Under the pieces are notes generated by a model. It saw only the letters and a program-made list of their open reading frames with translations. It did no database searches and was not told the origin of the DNA. Below are positions 19,923-28,612 of a stretch of 64,000 bases of DNA, one piece after another (position 1 is the first letter of the stretch; the number at the start of each line of letters is the position of its first letter). The position numbers and the translations under genes were made by a program. The stretch is from Candidatus Latescibacterota bacterium (GTDB lineage Bacteria; Latescibacterota; UBA2968): positions 124,001 to 188,000 of the forward strand of contig JAJDYX010000047.1 in the NCBI GenBank assembly GCA_022824945.1. The letters run 5' to 3'.

Positions 19923-21758
19923 CTACCGCGCAGGCTGTAAACTGCTTTGTGTGGGATATGATTCGAGGATTGCTTCGATCTCTTGTTGAAAACGCTCAAG
20001 AGGTTCAGCAACCTGGTGGCGAAATTCTTCGCGGATCAACTCGCAGTATTCCTGAGCCGCCTTCAACATCACCTCGGCGTTGTGTTGCAAAGTGCGATAA
20101 TCATCCTGAAAATGATCAATCCGCCCGTGCAAAGCGTGCATCAACTTGCTCGCGTAATCACCGACACTCACCTCTTTATATCCCTCGCTAAATCGCTTCA
20201 GGTGATCCAGTGCCTCATCCAAAAATGTCTGCACATCATCGACTTGCAGAGCGTCGCGCGTGGTGAGGATCAAATGACGGCCATGAATGGACATGCGTAT
20301 GCCATCGCCAAAATCTCGGGGATGGTGTATGAGCATATGGGCCATAAATTTCCAGAATGTCCACCGATAAGTTCCTACCACACCTTGATGCCAAAAAGAG
20401 CGCAATCCCGCTCTGAGTTCTGTCCAACCAATTGGCATTGATGGAATTGGTTTGCGCGCACGGTGTGCATAGTGCGTGCGGCAGCGTTCAAAGAAAATCT
20501 CTGGACTGTTCAGCGTTTCCACGACCTTGCGATGACGCGCCAGCAGTTCGTCGGGATCAATGAGAGGCACATAACTCAACTCCCGACTGAAAACACCCGA
20601 ATCACCCGTATATTTTACGTCTTCACGCAGGCGACCCAACCGCTTGTAGCGCTTGTAATCGGGCGTGTCGCGCAGCACACCCAAAACCCCCACCATAGCC
20701 ACCGGAATACCCGCTTCTCTTATAAAAGCAATCATGCGATCCGCAATATCATCTGGATCTGTATCCAGGCCCATGATAAAACCGGCCTGAACTTCCATGC
20801 CATAGTCTTGCAGAATCTTCACTTTGTCCAGCAAAGGCGTATCGCCCTGCAAGTTCTTTTGCGCGCCCATAAACTTCAGGCTTTCTTCCACTGGCGATTC
20901 AATTCCCGCAAACATTTTATCAAATCCAGCGAGGTGCATCGCCTCTAACAACGCGGGATCATCGCTCACCCGAATGCTGGCCTGTGTAAATAATTGGAAA
21001 GGATACCCGCGCTCTCTTTGCCAGGGCACCACCTCTTCTTCCAGCGTTTCTCGAATCTCTTCGCGATTGCCCACAAAATTGTCATCCACCGCCATAACCG
21101 AGCCGCGCCAGCCTCTATCGTAAAGCGCGTCCAGTTCTTGAATCACGCGGCTGCTATTTTTTAAACGCGTTATCTTGCCGTAAAGCGCGGGAATATTGCA
21201 AAATGTACAACTTTCTGGACATCCCCTTGTAATCTGAATCACCATCACCGTATAATCGTCAAAATTGATCAGATCCCAGTTCGGAAGCGGTGTGGTTGTG
21301 AGACTCTGAAATTCACCTCGCCGATCAATGTACTCTCGCCCCCCCTTATAAGGCTCGGCCACCAATCGCTCAACCACATCCATAAAACCATTTTCAGCCT
21401 CGCCCAAATAAAAGACCGCATCACCCTCAATATCTTCGCAATACTGCGTGGGCAGCGGACCGCCATTGAGCACGGGCACACCTGCGACATTGCAATGAGC
21501 AATAATCTCTTCGAGAGAATGCCAGTGAATAATCATCGACGATGTAATCACAACATCCGCCCAATCCAGATCTTCATCTGTCAGTGGATGCACATTCACA
21601 TCCACCACGCGCAAACTGTAATTATCGGGCATCATACCGGCAATCGTCAACAACCCCAAAGGCGGAAAAGCAGACTTCTTTCCAACCAACCTCAAAGCCT
21701 CATCAAAACTCCAGAACGTCACCGGATTCTTGGGATATACAAGCAGCGCGTTGGGCAT
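19923..21758 (-). CDS. B12-binding-domain radical SAM protein (DUF4070-type)
   Basis: N-terminal cobalamin-binding-like fold (PPLGLLTIAGMMPDNYSLRVVDVNV), radical SAM CxxxCxxC in GCPESCTFCNI, long C-terminal extension. Confidence 0.88.
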   Translation of the reverse strand: MPNALLVYPKNPVTFWSFDEALRLVGKKSAFPPLGLLTIAGMMPDNYSLRVVDVNVHPLTDEDLDWADVVITSSMIIHWHSLEEIIAHCNVAGVPVLNGGPLPTQYCEDIEGDAVFYLGEAENGFMDVVERLVAEPYKGGREYIDRRGEFQSLTTTPLPNWDLINFDDYTVMVIQITRGCPESCTFCNIPALYGKITRLKNSSRVIQELDALYDRGWRGSVMAVDDNFVGNREEIRETLEEEVVPWQRERGYPFQLFTQASIRVSDDPALLEAMHLAGFDKMFAGIESPVEESLKFMGAQKNLQGDTPLLDKVKILQDYGMEVQAGFIMGLDTDPDDIADRMIAFIREAGIPVAMVGVLGVLRDTPDYKRYKRLGRLREDVKYTGDSGVFSRELSYVPLIDPDELLARHRKVVETLNSPEIFFERCRTHYAHRARKPIPSMPIGWTELRAGLRSFWHQGVVGTYRWTFWKFMAHMLIHHPRDFGDGIRMSIHGRHLILTTRDALQVDDVQTFLDEALDHLKRFSEGYKEVSVGDYASKLMHALHGRIDHFQDDYRTLQHNAEVMLKAAQEYCELIREEFRHQVAEPLERFQQEIEAILESYPTQSSLQPAR

Positions 21759-21974
21759 ACAGCTATCCTTTCACAAAATGAAAAACAAAGAACTTCTGAT
21801 AACTCCAATATACTACATTTTTTTCGTAACTCATAGAAAAAACGAGAGCATCCAGATTGGAAAAAATGTGACACCTCGGATCATCTCGAACAATAAACCT
21901 TGATTTACACCGTAATTTGAGATAATTTTTCTATACCTATCCATTGAGACGATAGCCGGGGCAAGGAGGCCAAA

Positions 21975-23324
21975 ATGAAAATGATACAAAAGCCATATAG
22001 AATGGGCTTTCCCCTTTTCATCAACTATTTGCCTGCCATAATACTATCAACCTCACTACTCGGATGCGGTAAATTACCGGAGGTCTCTCCCACGGCACCC
22101 CCTCCAACCGAGACACCATCTGCACCAGCGACAGAAGAAGTGCGGTCAGAAAAGACGAGGGTAACCGTACCCCTGGCGACAGATTCAGAACTATCAGACC
22201 TGGTACGCGGAAACAACGACTTCGCCTTTGGCCTGTATCAAAAATTGCGCGAGGAAGAAAGTGGAAACCTGTTCTATTCGCCCTACAGCATCTCGCTGGC
22301 ACTTGCGATGACCTATGCCGGTACCAGAGGCGAAACAGAACGCCAGATATCAAACGCGCTACACTTCATCCTGTCCCAGGACAAGTTGCACCCCGCGTTC
22401 AACGCCCTCGATCTCCAACTCGCTTCTCGCGGCGAAGGAAGCAGTGGCCAGGACGGCAAGGGATTTCGATTGAACATCGCCAATGCGATCTGGGGACAGC
22501 AGGGCTATGACTTCCTGCAGAACTTTCTGGACAAACTCGCGGAAAATTACGGCGCTGGAATGAGAATCGCAAACTTCATTGAGGCACCCGAGAACTCGCG
22601 CGTCGCAATCAACGACTGGGTCGCCCAGCAGACGGAAGAGAAAATCAAAGATTTGATTCCTGCCGGTGCCATTAACCCCTTGACTCGTTTAGTCCTGACA
22701 AACGCCATCTACTTCAACGCGGCGTGGCTCTCCCCCTTCGACGAAAAAGCCACTGCTGCGGGCGACTTCCACTTGCTCACTGGCAACAGCATCAAAGTAC
22801 CAATGATGCGACAGACCGAATCATTCGGCTATGCGAGGAGCACGGGATATCAAGCTGTGGAATTGCTCTACGACGGCAGTGAGATATCCATGGTCATCCT
22901 GCTCCCCGACAAAGGCACTTTTGACACGTTCGAAAATACGCTAAACGCCGAACTCATCAGTCAGATATCGAAAGACCTGAGACGCCAGCGCATAGAACTC
23001 ACCATGCCTTCATTCGAGTTTGAAGCGCAATTCAAATTGGGTGCAACCCTCAAGAAAATGGGAATGTCCGATGCCTTTGACCCGCAATTAGCGGACTTCT
23101 CGGGCATGGATGGAACAAAAGGCCTGTCCATTTCGGATGCGTTTCACAAGGCGTTTGTCCTGGTCAATGAGAATGGCACAGAAGCCGCTGCTGCTACCGC
23201 CGTAGTCATAGGGGTGACATCCCTTCCCCCCAGAGTCGCGGTCGATCGGCCATTCATCTTCCTCATTCGGGACATAGCGACCAATACCACCCTATTTGTC
23301 GGGCGAGTAATGGACCCGAGATAA
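21975..23324 (+). CDS. Serpin-family protease inhibitor, lipoprotein
   Basis: Lipobox-like LLGCG; NLFYSPYSISLALAMTYAGTRGETE; NAIYFNAAW; hinge/reactive loop NGTEAAAATAVVIGVTSLPP; DRPFIFLIRDIATNTTLFVGRVMDP. Confidence 0.95.
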   Translation: MKMIQKPYRMGFPLFINYLPAIILSTSLLGCGKLPEVSPTAPPPTETPSAPATEEVRSEKTRVTVPLATDSELSDLVRGNNDFAFGLYQKLREEESGNLFYSPYSISLALAMTYAGTRGETERQISNALHFILSQDKLHPAFNALDLQLASRGEGSSGQDGKGFRLNIANAIWGQQGYDFLQNFLDKLAENYGAGMRIANFIEAPENSRVAINDWVAQQTEEKIKDLIPAGAINPLTRLVLTNAIYFNAAWLSPFDEKATAAGDFHLLTGNSIKVPMMRQTESFGYARSTGYQAVELLYDGSEISMVILLPDKGTFDTFENTLNAELISQISKDLRRQRIELTMPSFEFEAQFKLGATLKKMGMSDAFDPQLADFSGMDGTKGLSISDAFHKAFVLVNENGTEAAAATAVVIGVTSLPPRVAVDRPFIFLIRDIATNTTLFVGRVMDPR

Positions 23325-23341
23325 TACAAGGATATCACAAC

Positions 23342-24091
23342 ATGATCACAGAAGAAGACCTCTGGTATTTCAAAACCACTGGATTTTACAAAGTCCGCGA
23401 GACCCTGCCCGGCGATCTGGTTGATCGTCTAAATGAAGTCACCTCCCGACAAATTGCAGATATGCGCGAACCCATTGTTTGGGAAGAAAAAGAAGCGCGC
23501 GAACCGAAAAATGTTCGCCGTCTCTCAAAAATTTTCTTGCGAGACCCCGTCTATTTTGACGCCGCGTCTCACCCCATCATCCTCAACGCCCTCGAAGGCA
23601 TCATCGGTCCAAACATCGAAGTACTCACCAACAAACACAACCACGTCATGGTGCGCCCATCCGGATCTTATCCCGTCCCCTGGCACGCCGGTGAAGAACC
23701 CTATGACCACACGCTCATCACCGGCTTGATCTACCTCGAAGAATCAACCGTTGAAAACGGCTGTGTACGCATCGTGCCCGGCAGCCACAACCGACCATTT
23801 CTCAACCCCCGCCGGCCACAGAAACAAAGAGACAATTTTTACGACAGCGACAACTATTACCGCGCAGTGCCAATCCCCATGCCGCGCGGCGGTGTCTTGC
23901 TCTTTAACGACTGCTGTTATCACGGCTCTGACACAAATGGTTCCGATCATTCTCGCCGCAGCATGACAGTTGCCTATCGCGCCCACGACGCCCACGACGT
24001 AATCAAAGACGACCCGGAAAAAATTCTCGTACGCGGCGAAAAAGTCTATACGGGACATCCACATCCTTATTCGCTTCCCGCCCAGGAGTAG
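23342..24091 (+). CDS. Phytanoyl-CoA dioxygenase (PhyH)-family Fe/2OG protein, variant HAG metal motif
   Basis: ENGCVRIVPGSH signature; distal YHGS His and RRSMTVAYR Arg; proximal motif reads WHAGEE. Confidence 0.88.
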   Translation: MITEEDLWYFKTTGFYKVRETLPGDLVDRLNEVTSRQIADMREPIVWEEKEAREPKNVRRLSKIFLRDPVYFDAASHPIILNALEGIIGPNIEVLTNKHNHVMVRPSGSYPVPWHAGEEPYDHTLITGLIYLEESTVENGCVRIVPGSHNRPFLNPRRPQKQRDNFYDSDNYYRAVPIPMPRGGVLLFNDCCYHGSDTNGSDHSRRSMTVAYRAHDAHDVIKDDPEKILVRGEKVYTGHPHPYSLPAQE

Positions 24092-24094
24092 GAC

Positions 24095-24802
24095 ATGCCC
24101 TCACTCACAATGCGACAAATCCAGCTCTTTCGAAACAACGGTTTTCTCTGTCTTCCAGACCGTTTGCCAGAAGAAATGGTTGAAAACCTGAAGACCGCTA
24201 TTATGGACGATATTGACCGCAAAATCGAACCCATCGTACGCAATAAAGATGGCCGCGCCGTGCGTATCTCTGCCCTTATGGACCGCACGCCGATCTTCCG
24301 GGAAGCAGTCACGCATCCATTCGCACTCGACCCACTCGAATCGCTTCTGGGACCCAATATCGAAATCCTCACCAACCGCCACAACCACGCCACTTTACGC
24401 ACGGCAGAGGACAACAAAGGCGCGTATCTTCATCGCGATGTCAAACAGTGGACGCGCAACATCTACACCATCATCTTTTACCTCGAAGAAACCACCCTTG
24501 AAAATGGATGCACCCGCATTGTACCCGGATCGCATCACTTCCCCGGCGTCTCCACATCTATTCACGACGCAGACTGGGCAAGCGATATCCTCGGACAGGC
24601 ACTCCCCGTACCCATGCCCGCAGGTGGAATGCTCGCAATCGACAGCATGGTTGTCCACGGCGCAGGCGAAAACCACACCGACGACACGCGCATGAGCATG
24701 ACGGTTGGCTATCACAGCGTCGATGAACTCATGGACATTCCCAACCCCAAACGCCTGCTCGTGCGCGGCGAGGGACTGTATAACGGGAATGATCGAACGT
24801 AG
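24095..24802 (+). CDS. Phytanoyl-CoA dioxygenase (PhyH)-family protein
   Basis: LHRDVKQW (HxD), ENGCTRIVPGSH, VVHGAGENHTDDTRMSMTVGYH; tandem paralogue of 23342-24091. Confidence 0.92.
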   Translation: MPSLTMRQIQLFRNNGFLCLPDRLPEEMVENLKTAIMDDIDRKIEPIVRNKDGRAVRISALMDRTPIFREAVTHPFALDPLESLLGPNIEILTNRHNHATLRTAEDNKGAYLHRDVKQWTRNIYTIIFYLEETTLENGCTRIVPGSHHFPGVSTSIHDADWASDILGQALPVPMPAGGMLAIDSMVVHGAGENHTDDTRMSMTVGYHSVDELMDIPNPKRLLVRGEGLYNGNDRT

Positions 24803-24949
24803 GACTAAAATTGATCAATCTGGAACGCGCGAGGCCATTTTTTGGTCTAAGAATACGAGACCGGGGATCGCTTCTACATGGATGCAGGTGTATCAATTCT
24901 CAATGAACTGGTCTGGACTGCGACCAGTTGTACAACGCTTCTTAATTTT

Positions 24950-26413
24950 ATGACTCCCAACATCATCATCATCATCTCCGACCAGCACAACCCCCATGCA
25001 ATGGGATGTGCGGGAAATCCCATTGTGCAAACGCCAAATTTAGATACGCTTGCGCGTCGCGGAACCCGGTTTCGCAATGCGTATTGTCCCTATCCCCTCT
25101 GCGCGCCTTCGCGGTCGGGTTTTATGTCCGCACAGTACCCCAGCGATGTGGGCGTCTATGACAACAGCGGCGGCCTGTCTTTTGACACCCCCACATTTGC
25201 CCATGCATTTGGCGCGGCGGGATACGAAGCCGTGCTATGCGGCCGCATGCACTTTAGAAACCCCGACCAATTCCACGGCTTTGAAAAACGCATCCACGCC
25301 GACTGCGGCGGGCTATCCGCAGAAATTCTCGGCGCGGGATACAACCGCACCACGGGACAAACCAAATACGGCGTCCAGGTATCCGGCTATGGCGAAACGG
25401 GCTATCGCTACTTTGACAAATCCGTCACCGAAACAGCCTGTAAATTCATCGCCGACCGCCAAAACAACGACAGACCTTATGCCCTCGTCGTCGGCTACAT
25501 CAACCCGCACAATCCCCTGATCTGCGGCAGAGAAGACTTCGAGTATTACATGGCGCAAATCCCACCGCTCGAGCCCGAATCGCCCGAATACTTAAACGCC
25601 CTGCATCCGGCCATGAAAAAATGGCGCAAGCGACGCGGCGTTGAAGACATCACGCCAGAACAAAACCGCCGCGGATTAGCCGCTTATTACGGCCTGACGA
25701 CCGAACTCGACCGATACATCGGCCAAATCATTGACACCGTACAATCCTCCTCTCATGCGGACAACACCGTCATCATCTACACCTCGGACCACGGCGACAT
25801 GGCCCATGAACACGGCATGTGGTGGAAAAGCAGCTTTTACGAAGGCTCTGTGGGCATTCCCATGATCTGCTCATGGCCGGGCCATCTTCACGAAAACCAC
25901 ACAGAAGATGCCATCGTCAGCCTCATCGACGTAGGCCCCACGGCTCTGGACATTTCGGGCGCAGACCCCCTGCCCGATGTCTCGGGCAAAAGCTTTGCAC
26001 CATTCCTCCAGGGTACCCCACCATCGGACTGGCCCAATGAAGTCTTTGCAGAATACATCGGCTTGCTCGGCGACCAACCCGCGTGCATGATCCGCACGGG
26101 ACCGTGGAAATTGAACTATTACTCCGAATTTGACTCCTGCCAATTGTTCAACATCGACGAAGACCCCGAAGAACGCCGCGACCTGTCCAATGATCCTCGA
26201 TATCGTGATGTGATCCAATCGGGCCTCGAAAAAATCTTTGCACGCTGGTCCGCCGATGACATGTTGAAACAAGCCGAACAACAAGCGCGCGCTCGAGCAC
26301 TCATCTCTCGCTGTGGACACAGCCATATCCCCCACGCTATCCCCCCATTTGCACCAGACATCAATACCGTAAACGAGTTTGACTTCTCACAATTGCCCGA
26401 AGACCCGAGATAG
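24950..26413 (+). CDS. Type I sulfatase
   Basis: TPNIIIIISDQHNPHAMG; CAPSR motif (PLCAPSRSGFMSAQYPSD); YTSDHGDMAHEHGMWWKSSFYE. Confidence 0.95.
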   Translation: MTPNIIIIISDQHNPHAMGCAGNPIVQTPNLDTLARRGTRFRNAYCPYPLCAPSRSGFMSAQYPSDVGVYDNSGGLSFDTPTFAHAFGAAGYEAVLCGRMHFRNPDQFHGFEKRIHADCGGLSAEILGAGYNRTTGQTKYGVQVSGYGETGYRYFDKSVTETACKFIADRQNNDRPYALVVGYINPHNPLICGREDFEYYMAQIPPLEPESPEYLNALHPAMKKWRKRRGVEDITPEQNRRGLAAYYGLTTELDRYIGQIIDTVQSSSHADNTVIIYTSDHGDMAHEHGMWWKSSFYEGSVGIPMICSWPGHLHENHTEDAIVSLIDVGPTALDISGADPLPDVSGKSFAPFLQGTPPSDWPNEVFAEYIGLLGDQPACMIRTGPWKLNYYSEFDSCQLFNIDEDPEERRDLSNDPRYRDVIQSGLEKIFARWSADDMLKQAEQQARARALISRCGHSHIPHAIPPFAPDINTVNEFDFSQLPEDPR

Positions 26414-26484
26414 TATTGCACAAAACTGATATTGACGTATCTTAAGAAGACTATAGTTGAAACCACCCATATTTGGAGGAGACT

Positions 26485-27216
26485 ATGACACGAGAACGAC
26501 TGCCGATCTTGCTAATCGGCCTCCTGTTATTGTGCGGGTGCGGCGGCGAACGCGATCCCGTCGTTGAAATGCAAAAATCGCTGGCCTCGGCACCGGCATA
26601 TATGATTGTATTGGATGACATGCGTGAAGAAGGCACTTTTTTCACCACGTATTATCACCGGTATTTAATTACACAGGGAGAAAAAAAGGTACAATCGGAC
26701 TGGATAGAAGTATCGGAATCCATCTATCGAAAATACGAACCGTTTTTGGGGATGGCACTCGTTGCCAAATCGGAGCAAGATGGCGTCAACAACACGCCAC
26801 ATCCCCCCGGATACCACTATGTGGGCAATCCGAGCTACGGGCGTTGGACGGATCGCGGAGGCACATCATTCTGGGAATTCTACGGTCAATACGCGCTCAT
26901 GAGTCATTTGCTCGGTTGGGGCGGCGGATTTGGCATGAGTCGCTACGATTACGACGATTATCGGTCTTATCGTCGAGATCAACGTCCGTATTACGGGCGC
27001 AATCGGGAGTATGGCACGCAGGGGTCTGTCACGCAAAAACAAAAACCATCGACCTTCCAGCGGCGCCAGGCAAACATAGCGCAAAAGAGACAATCGTTCA
27101 CACAAAAAGTGCAAAGTCGCGCGAGCCAGAGCCGTAGTGGATTTGGAAGTTCGCGTTCAACAAGTCGCAGCCGATCTGGATTTGGCAGCCGCAGTTCTGG
27201 AGGGTTTGGAAAATGA
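26485..27216 (+). CDS. Lipoprotein with Arg/Ser/Gly/Phe-rich C-terminal tail (DUF4247/DUF1190-like position in Psp/DUF350 module)
   Basis: Lipobox LLLLCGCGG; tail SRSGFGSSRSTSRSRSGFGSRSSGGFGK; RBS ggagga before ATG 26485; ATGA overlap with DUF350 gene. Confidence 0.65.
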   Translation: MTRERLPILLIGLLLLCGCGGERDPVVEMQKSLASAPAYMIVLDDMREEGTFFTTYYHRYLITQGEKKVQSDWIEVSESIYRKYEPFLGMALVAKSEQDGVNNTPHPPGYHYVGNPSYGRWTDRGGTSFWEFYGQYALMSHLLGWGGGFGMSRYDYDDYRSYRRDQRPYYGRNREYGTQGSVTQKQKPSTFQRRQANIAQKRQSFTQKVQSRASQSRSGFGSSRSTSRSRSGFGSRSSGGFGK

Positions 27217-28058
27217 TAGCACAGGACTTAATTGCAACGGGTATTTATCTCATCAGCGCGTTTGTATTATTCTGGATCGGCAAATTGGTCAAAGACTTGA
27301 CGACAACGAGTTACAGCGTGCGGGAAGAACTGGTCGAAAAAGACAACGTCGCACTGGGTGTGGCCATGGCGGGATATTACTTCGGATTGATCATGGCCAT
27401 TGGCGGTACCTTATCTGGACCATCTCAGGGATTGGAAAACGATTTGATCGACATCGGCATATACGGATTGCTGGCGATCATCTTGCTCAATCTGTCGCGT
27501 CTGGTCAACGACTGGGTAATCTTACACGGATTCAAAGTTCGGGATGAATTGATCGACGATCAAAACGCGGGCACGGGTGTTGTGGTCGCCGCGTCGTACA
27601 TCGCAACGGGACTGGTAATCTTTGGCGCCGTATCAGGTGAAATAGGCGGGATTGTGACAACAGTGATTTTCTGGGCATTGGGCCAGGCCGCTCTGGTACT
27701 GGCCGGGCTGGTGTACGAATGGATTACCCCGTATAGCATTCACGACGAAATTGAAAAAGACAACGTCGCCGCTGGCGTCGCGTTTGCGGGCGCACTGGTC
27801 GGCATTGGCGTCATAGTATTTCACGCATCAGCGGGCGATTTTATTTCCTGGACAGTGAACCTGCAGGATTTTGCAATCGAAGTCGTCGCGGGATTGATCT
27901 TGCTACCCATCGTCCGATTCATCTCAGATGTGATCCTCTTGCCCGGACAAAAACTGACCGACGAAATCGCCAATCAAGAACACCCCAATCTGGCCGCGGG
28001 ATTTATCGAAGCGACATCTTACGTCGGTGCGTCGTTCCTGATTGTGTGGAGTTTGTGA
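27213..28058 (+). CDS. DUF350-family membrane protein with two repeat halves
   Basis: SVREELVEKDNVALGVAMAGYYFG...IHDEIEKDNVAAGVAFAGALVG: tandem DUF350-like repeats. Confidence 0.85.
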   Translation: MIAQDLIATGIYLISAFVLFWIGKLVKDLTTTSYSVREELVEKDNVALGVAMAGYYFGLIMAIGGTLSGPSQGLENDLIDIGIYGLLAIILLNLSRLVNDWVILHGFKVRDELIDDQNAGTGVVVAASYIATGLVIFGAVSGEIGGIVTTVIFWALGQAALVLAGLVYEWITPYSIHDEIEKDNVAAGVAFAGALVGIGVIVFHASAGDFISWTVNLQDFAIEVVAGLILLPIVRFISDVILLPGQKLTDEIANQEHPNLAAGFIEATSYVGASFLIVWSL

Positions 28059-28071
28059 AAAGAGGGAGTTT

Positions 28072-28290
28072 ATGACAACACGACTTGAACACGCATTCGT
28101 CAAAGCATCCAAACTGCCACGTAATGAGCAGGATGCACTGGCAGATTGGTTGCTTGCCGAACTTGAATCCGAAAGACGATGGGATGAGTTATTTGCCAAC
28201 TCTCAGGATGTGTTATCCAAGCTGGCTGCTGAAGCACTTGCTGAGCATCGTAGCGGTCAGACGCGAGAATTAGATCCCGAAAAAATGTGA
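28072..28290 (+). CDS. Antitoxin of RelE/ParE-type module
   Basis: 72-aa acidic helical protein (LPRNEQDALADWLLAELESERRWDELFANSQDVLSKLAAEALAEHRSGQTRELDPEKM) overlapping the toxin start. Confidence 0.75.
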   Translation: MTTRLEHAFVKASKLPRNEQDALADWLLAELESERRWDELFANSQDVLSKLAAEALAEHRSGQTRELDPEKM

Positions 28291-28556
28291 ATTCAAAAAC
28301 GACAAAACGCTTTCGTCAGATGCTTGCAAAATTGCCGAGCGATATTCAACATCAGGCGAGGGAAGCCTACAGGTTTTTCAAACTGAATCCAAACCATCCC
28401 GGTCTTCAATTCAAGAAAGTTCACTACACGGAACCGATTTATTCTGCTCGTATCAATATCAATTATCGAGCAGTTGGTATCATGAGTGATGGAGAGATTG
28501 TTTGGTTCTGGATCGGTCCGCATGCAGAATACACTAACTTGCTTTCCCGACTTTGA
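28287..28556 (+). CDS. RelE/ParE-superfamily toxin (GTG start)
   Basis: KTTKRFRQMLAKLPSDIQHQAREAYRFFKLNPNHPGLQFKKV...YSARININYRAVGIMSDGEIVWFWIGPHAEYTNLL. Confidence 0.8.
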   Translation: MNSKTTKRFRQMLAKLPSDIQHQAREAYRFFKLNPNHPGLQFKKVHYTEPIYSARININYRAVGIMSDGEIVWFWIGPHAEYTNLLSRL

Positions 28557-28567
28557 TTATTCTCTCC

Positions 28568-28600
28568 AACTCGGCGGGTATTTAGCCCTCCGAGTTGTTT
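28568..28600 (+). terminator. Terminator after the toxin gene
   Basis: aactcggcggg tatttagc cctccgagtt gttttatt. Confidence 0.75.
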
Positions 28601-28612
28601 TATTATTTTAGT

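Noticed and set aside
19983-20441. 152-aa plus-strand ORF (and 20463..20948)
   Set aside because: Antisense to the radical SAM gene; no recognisable domain.
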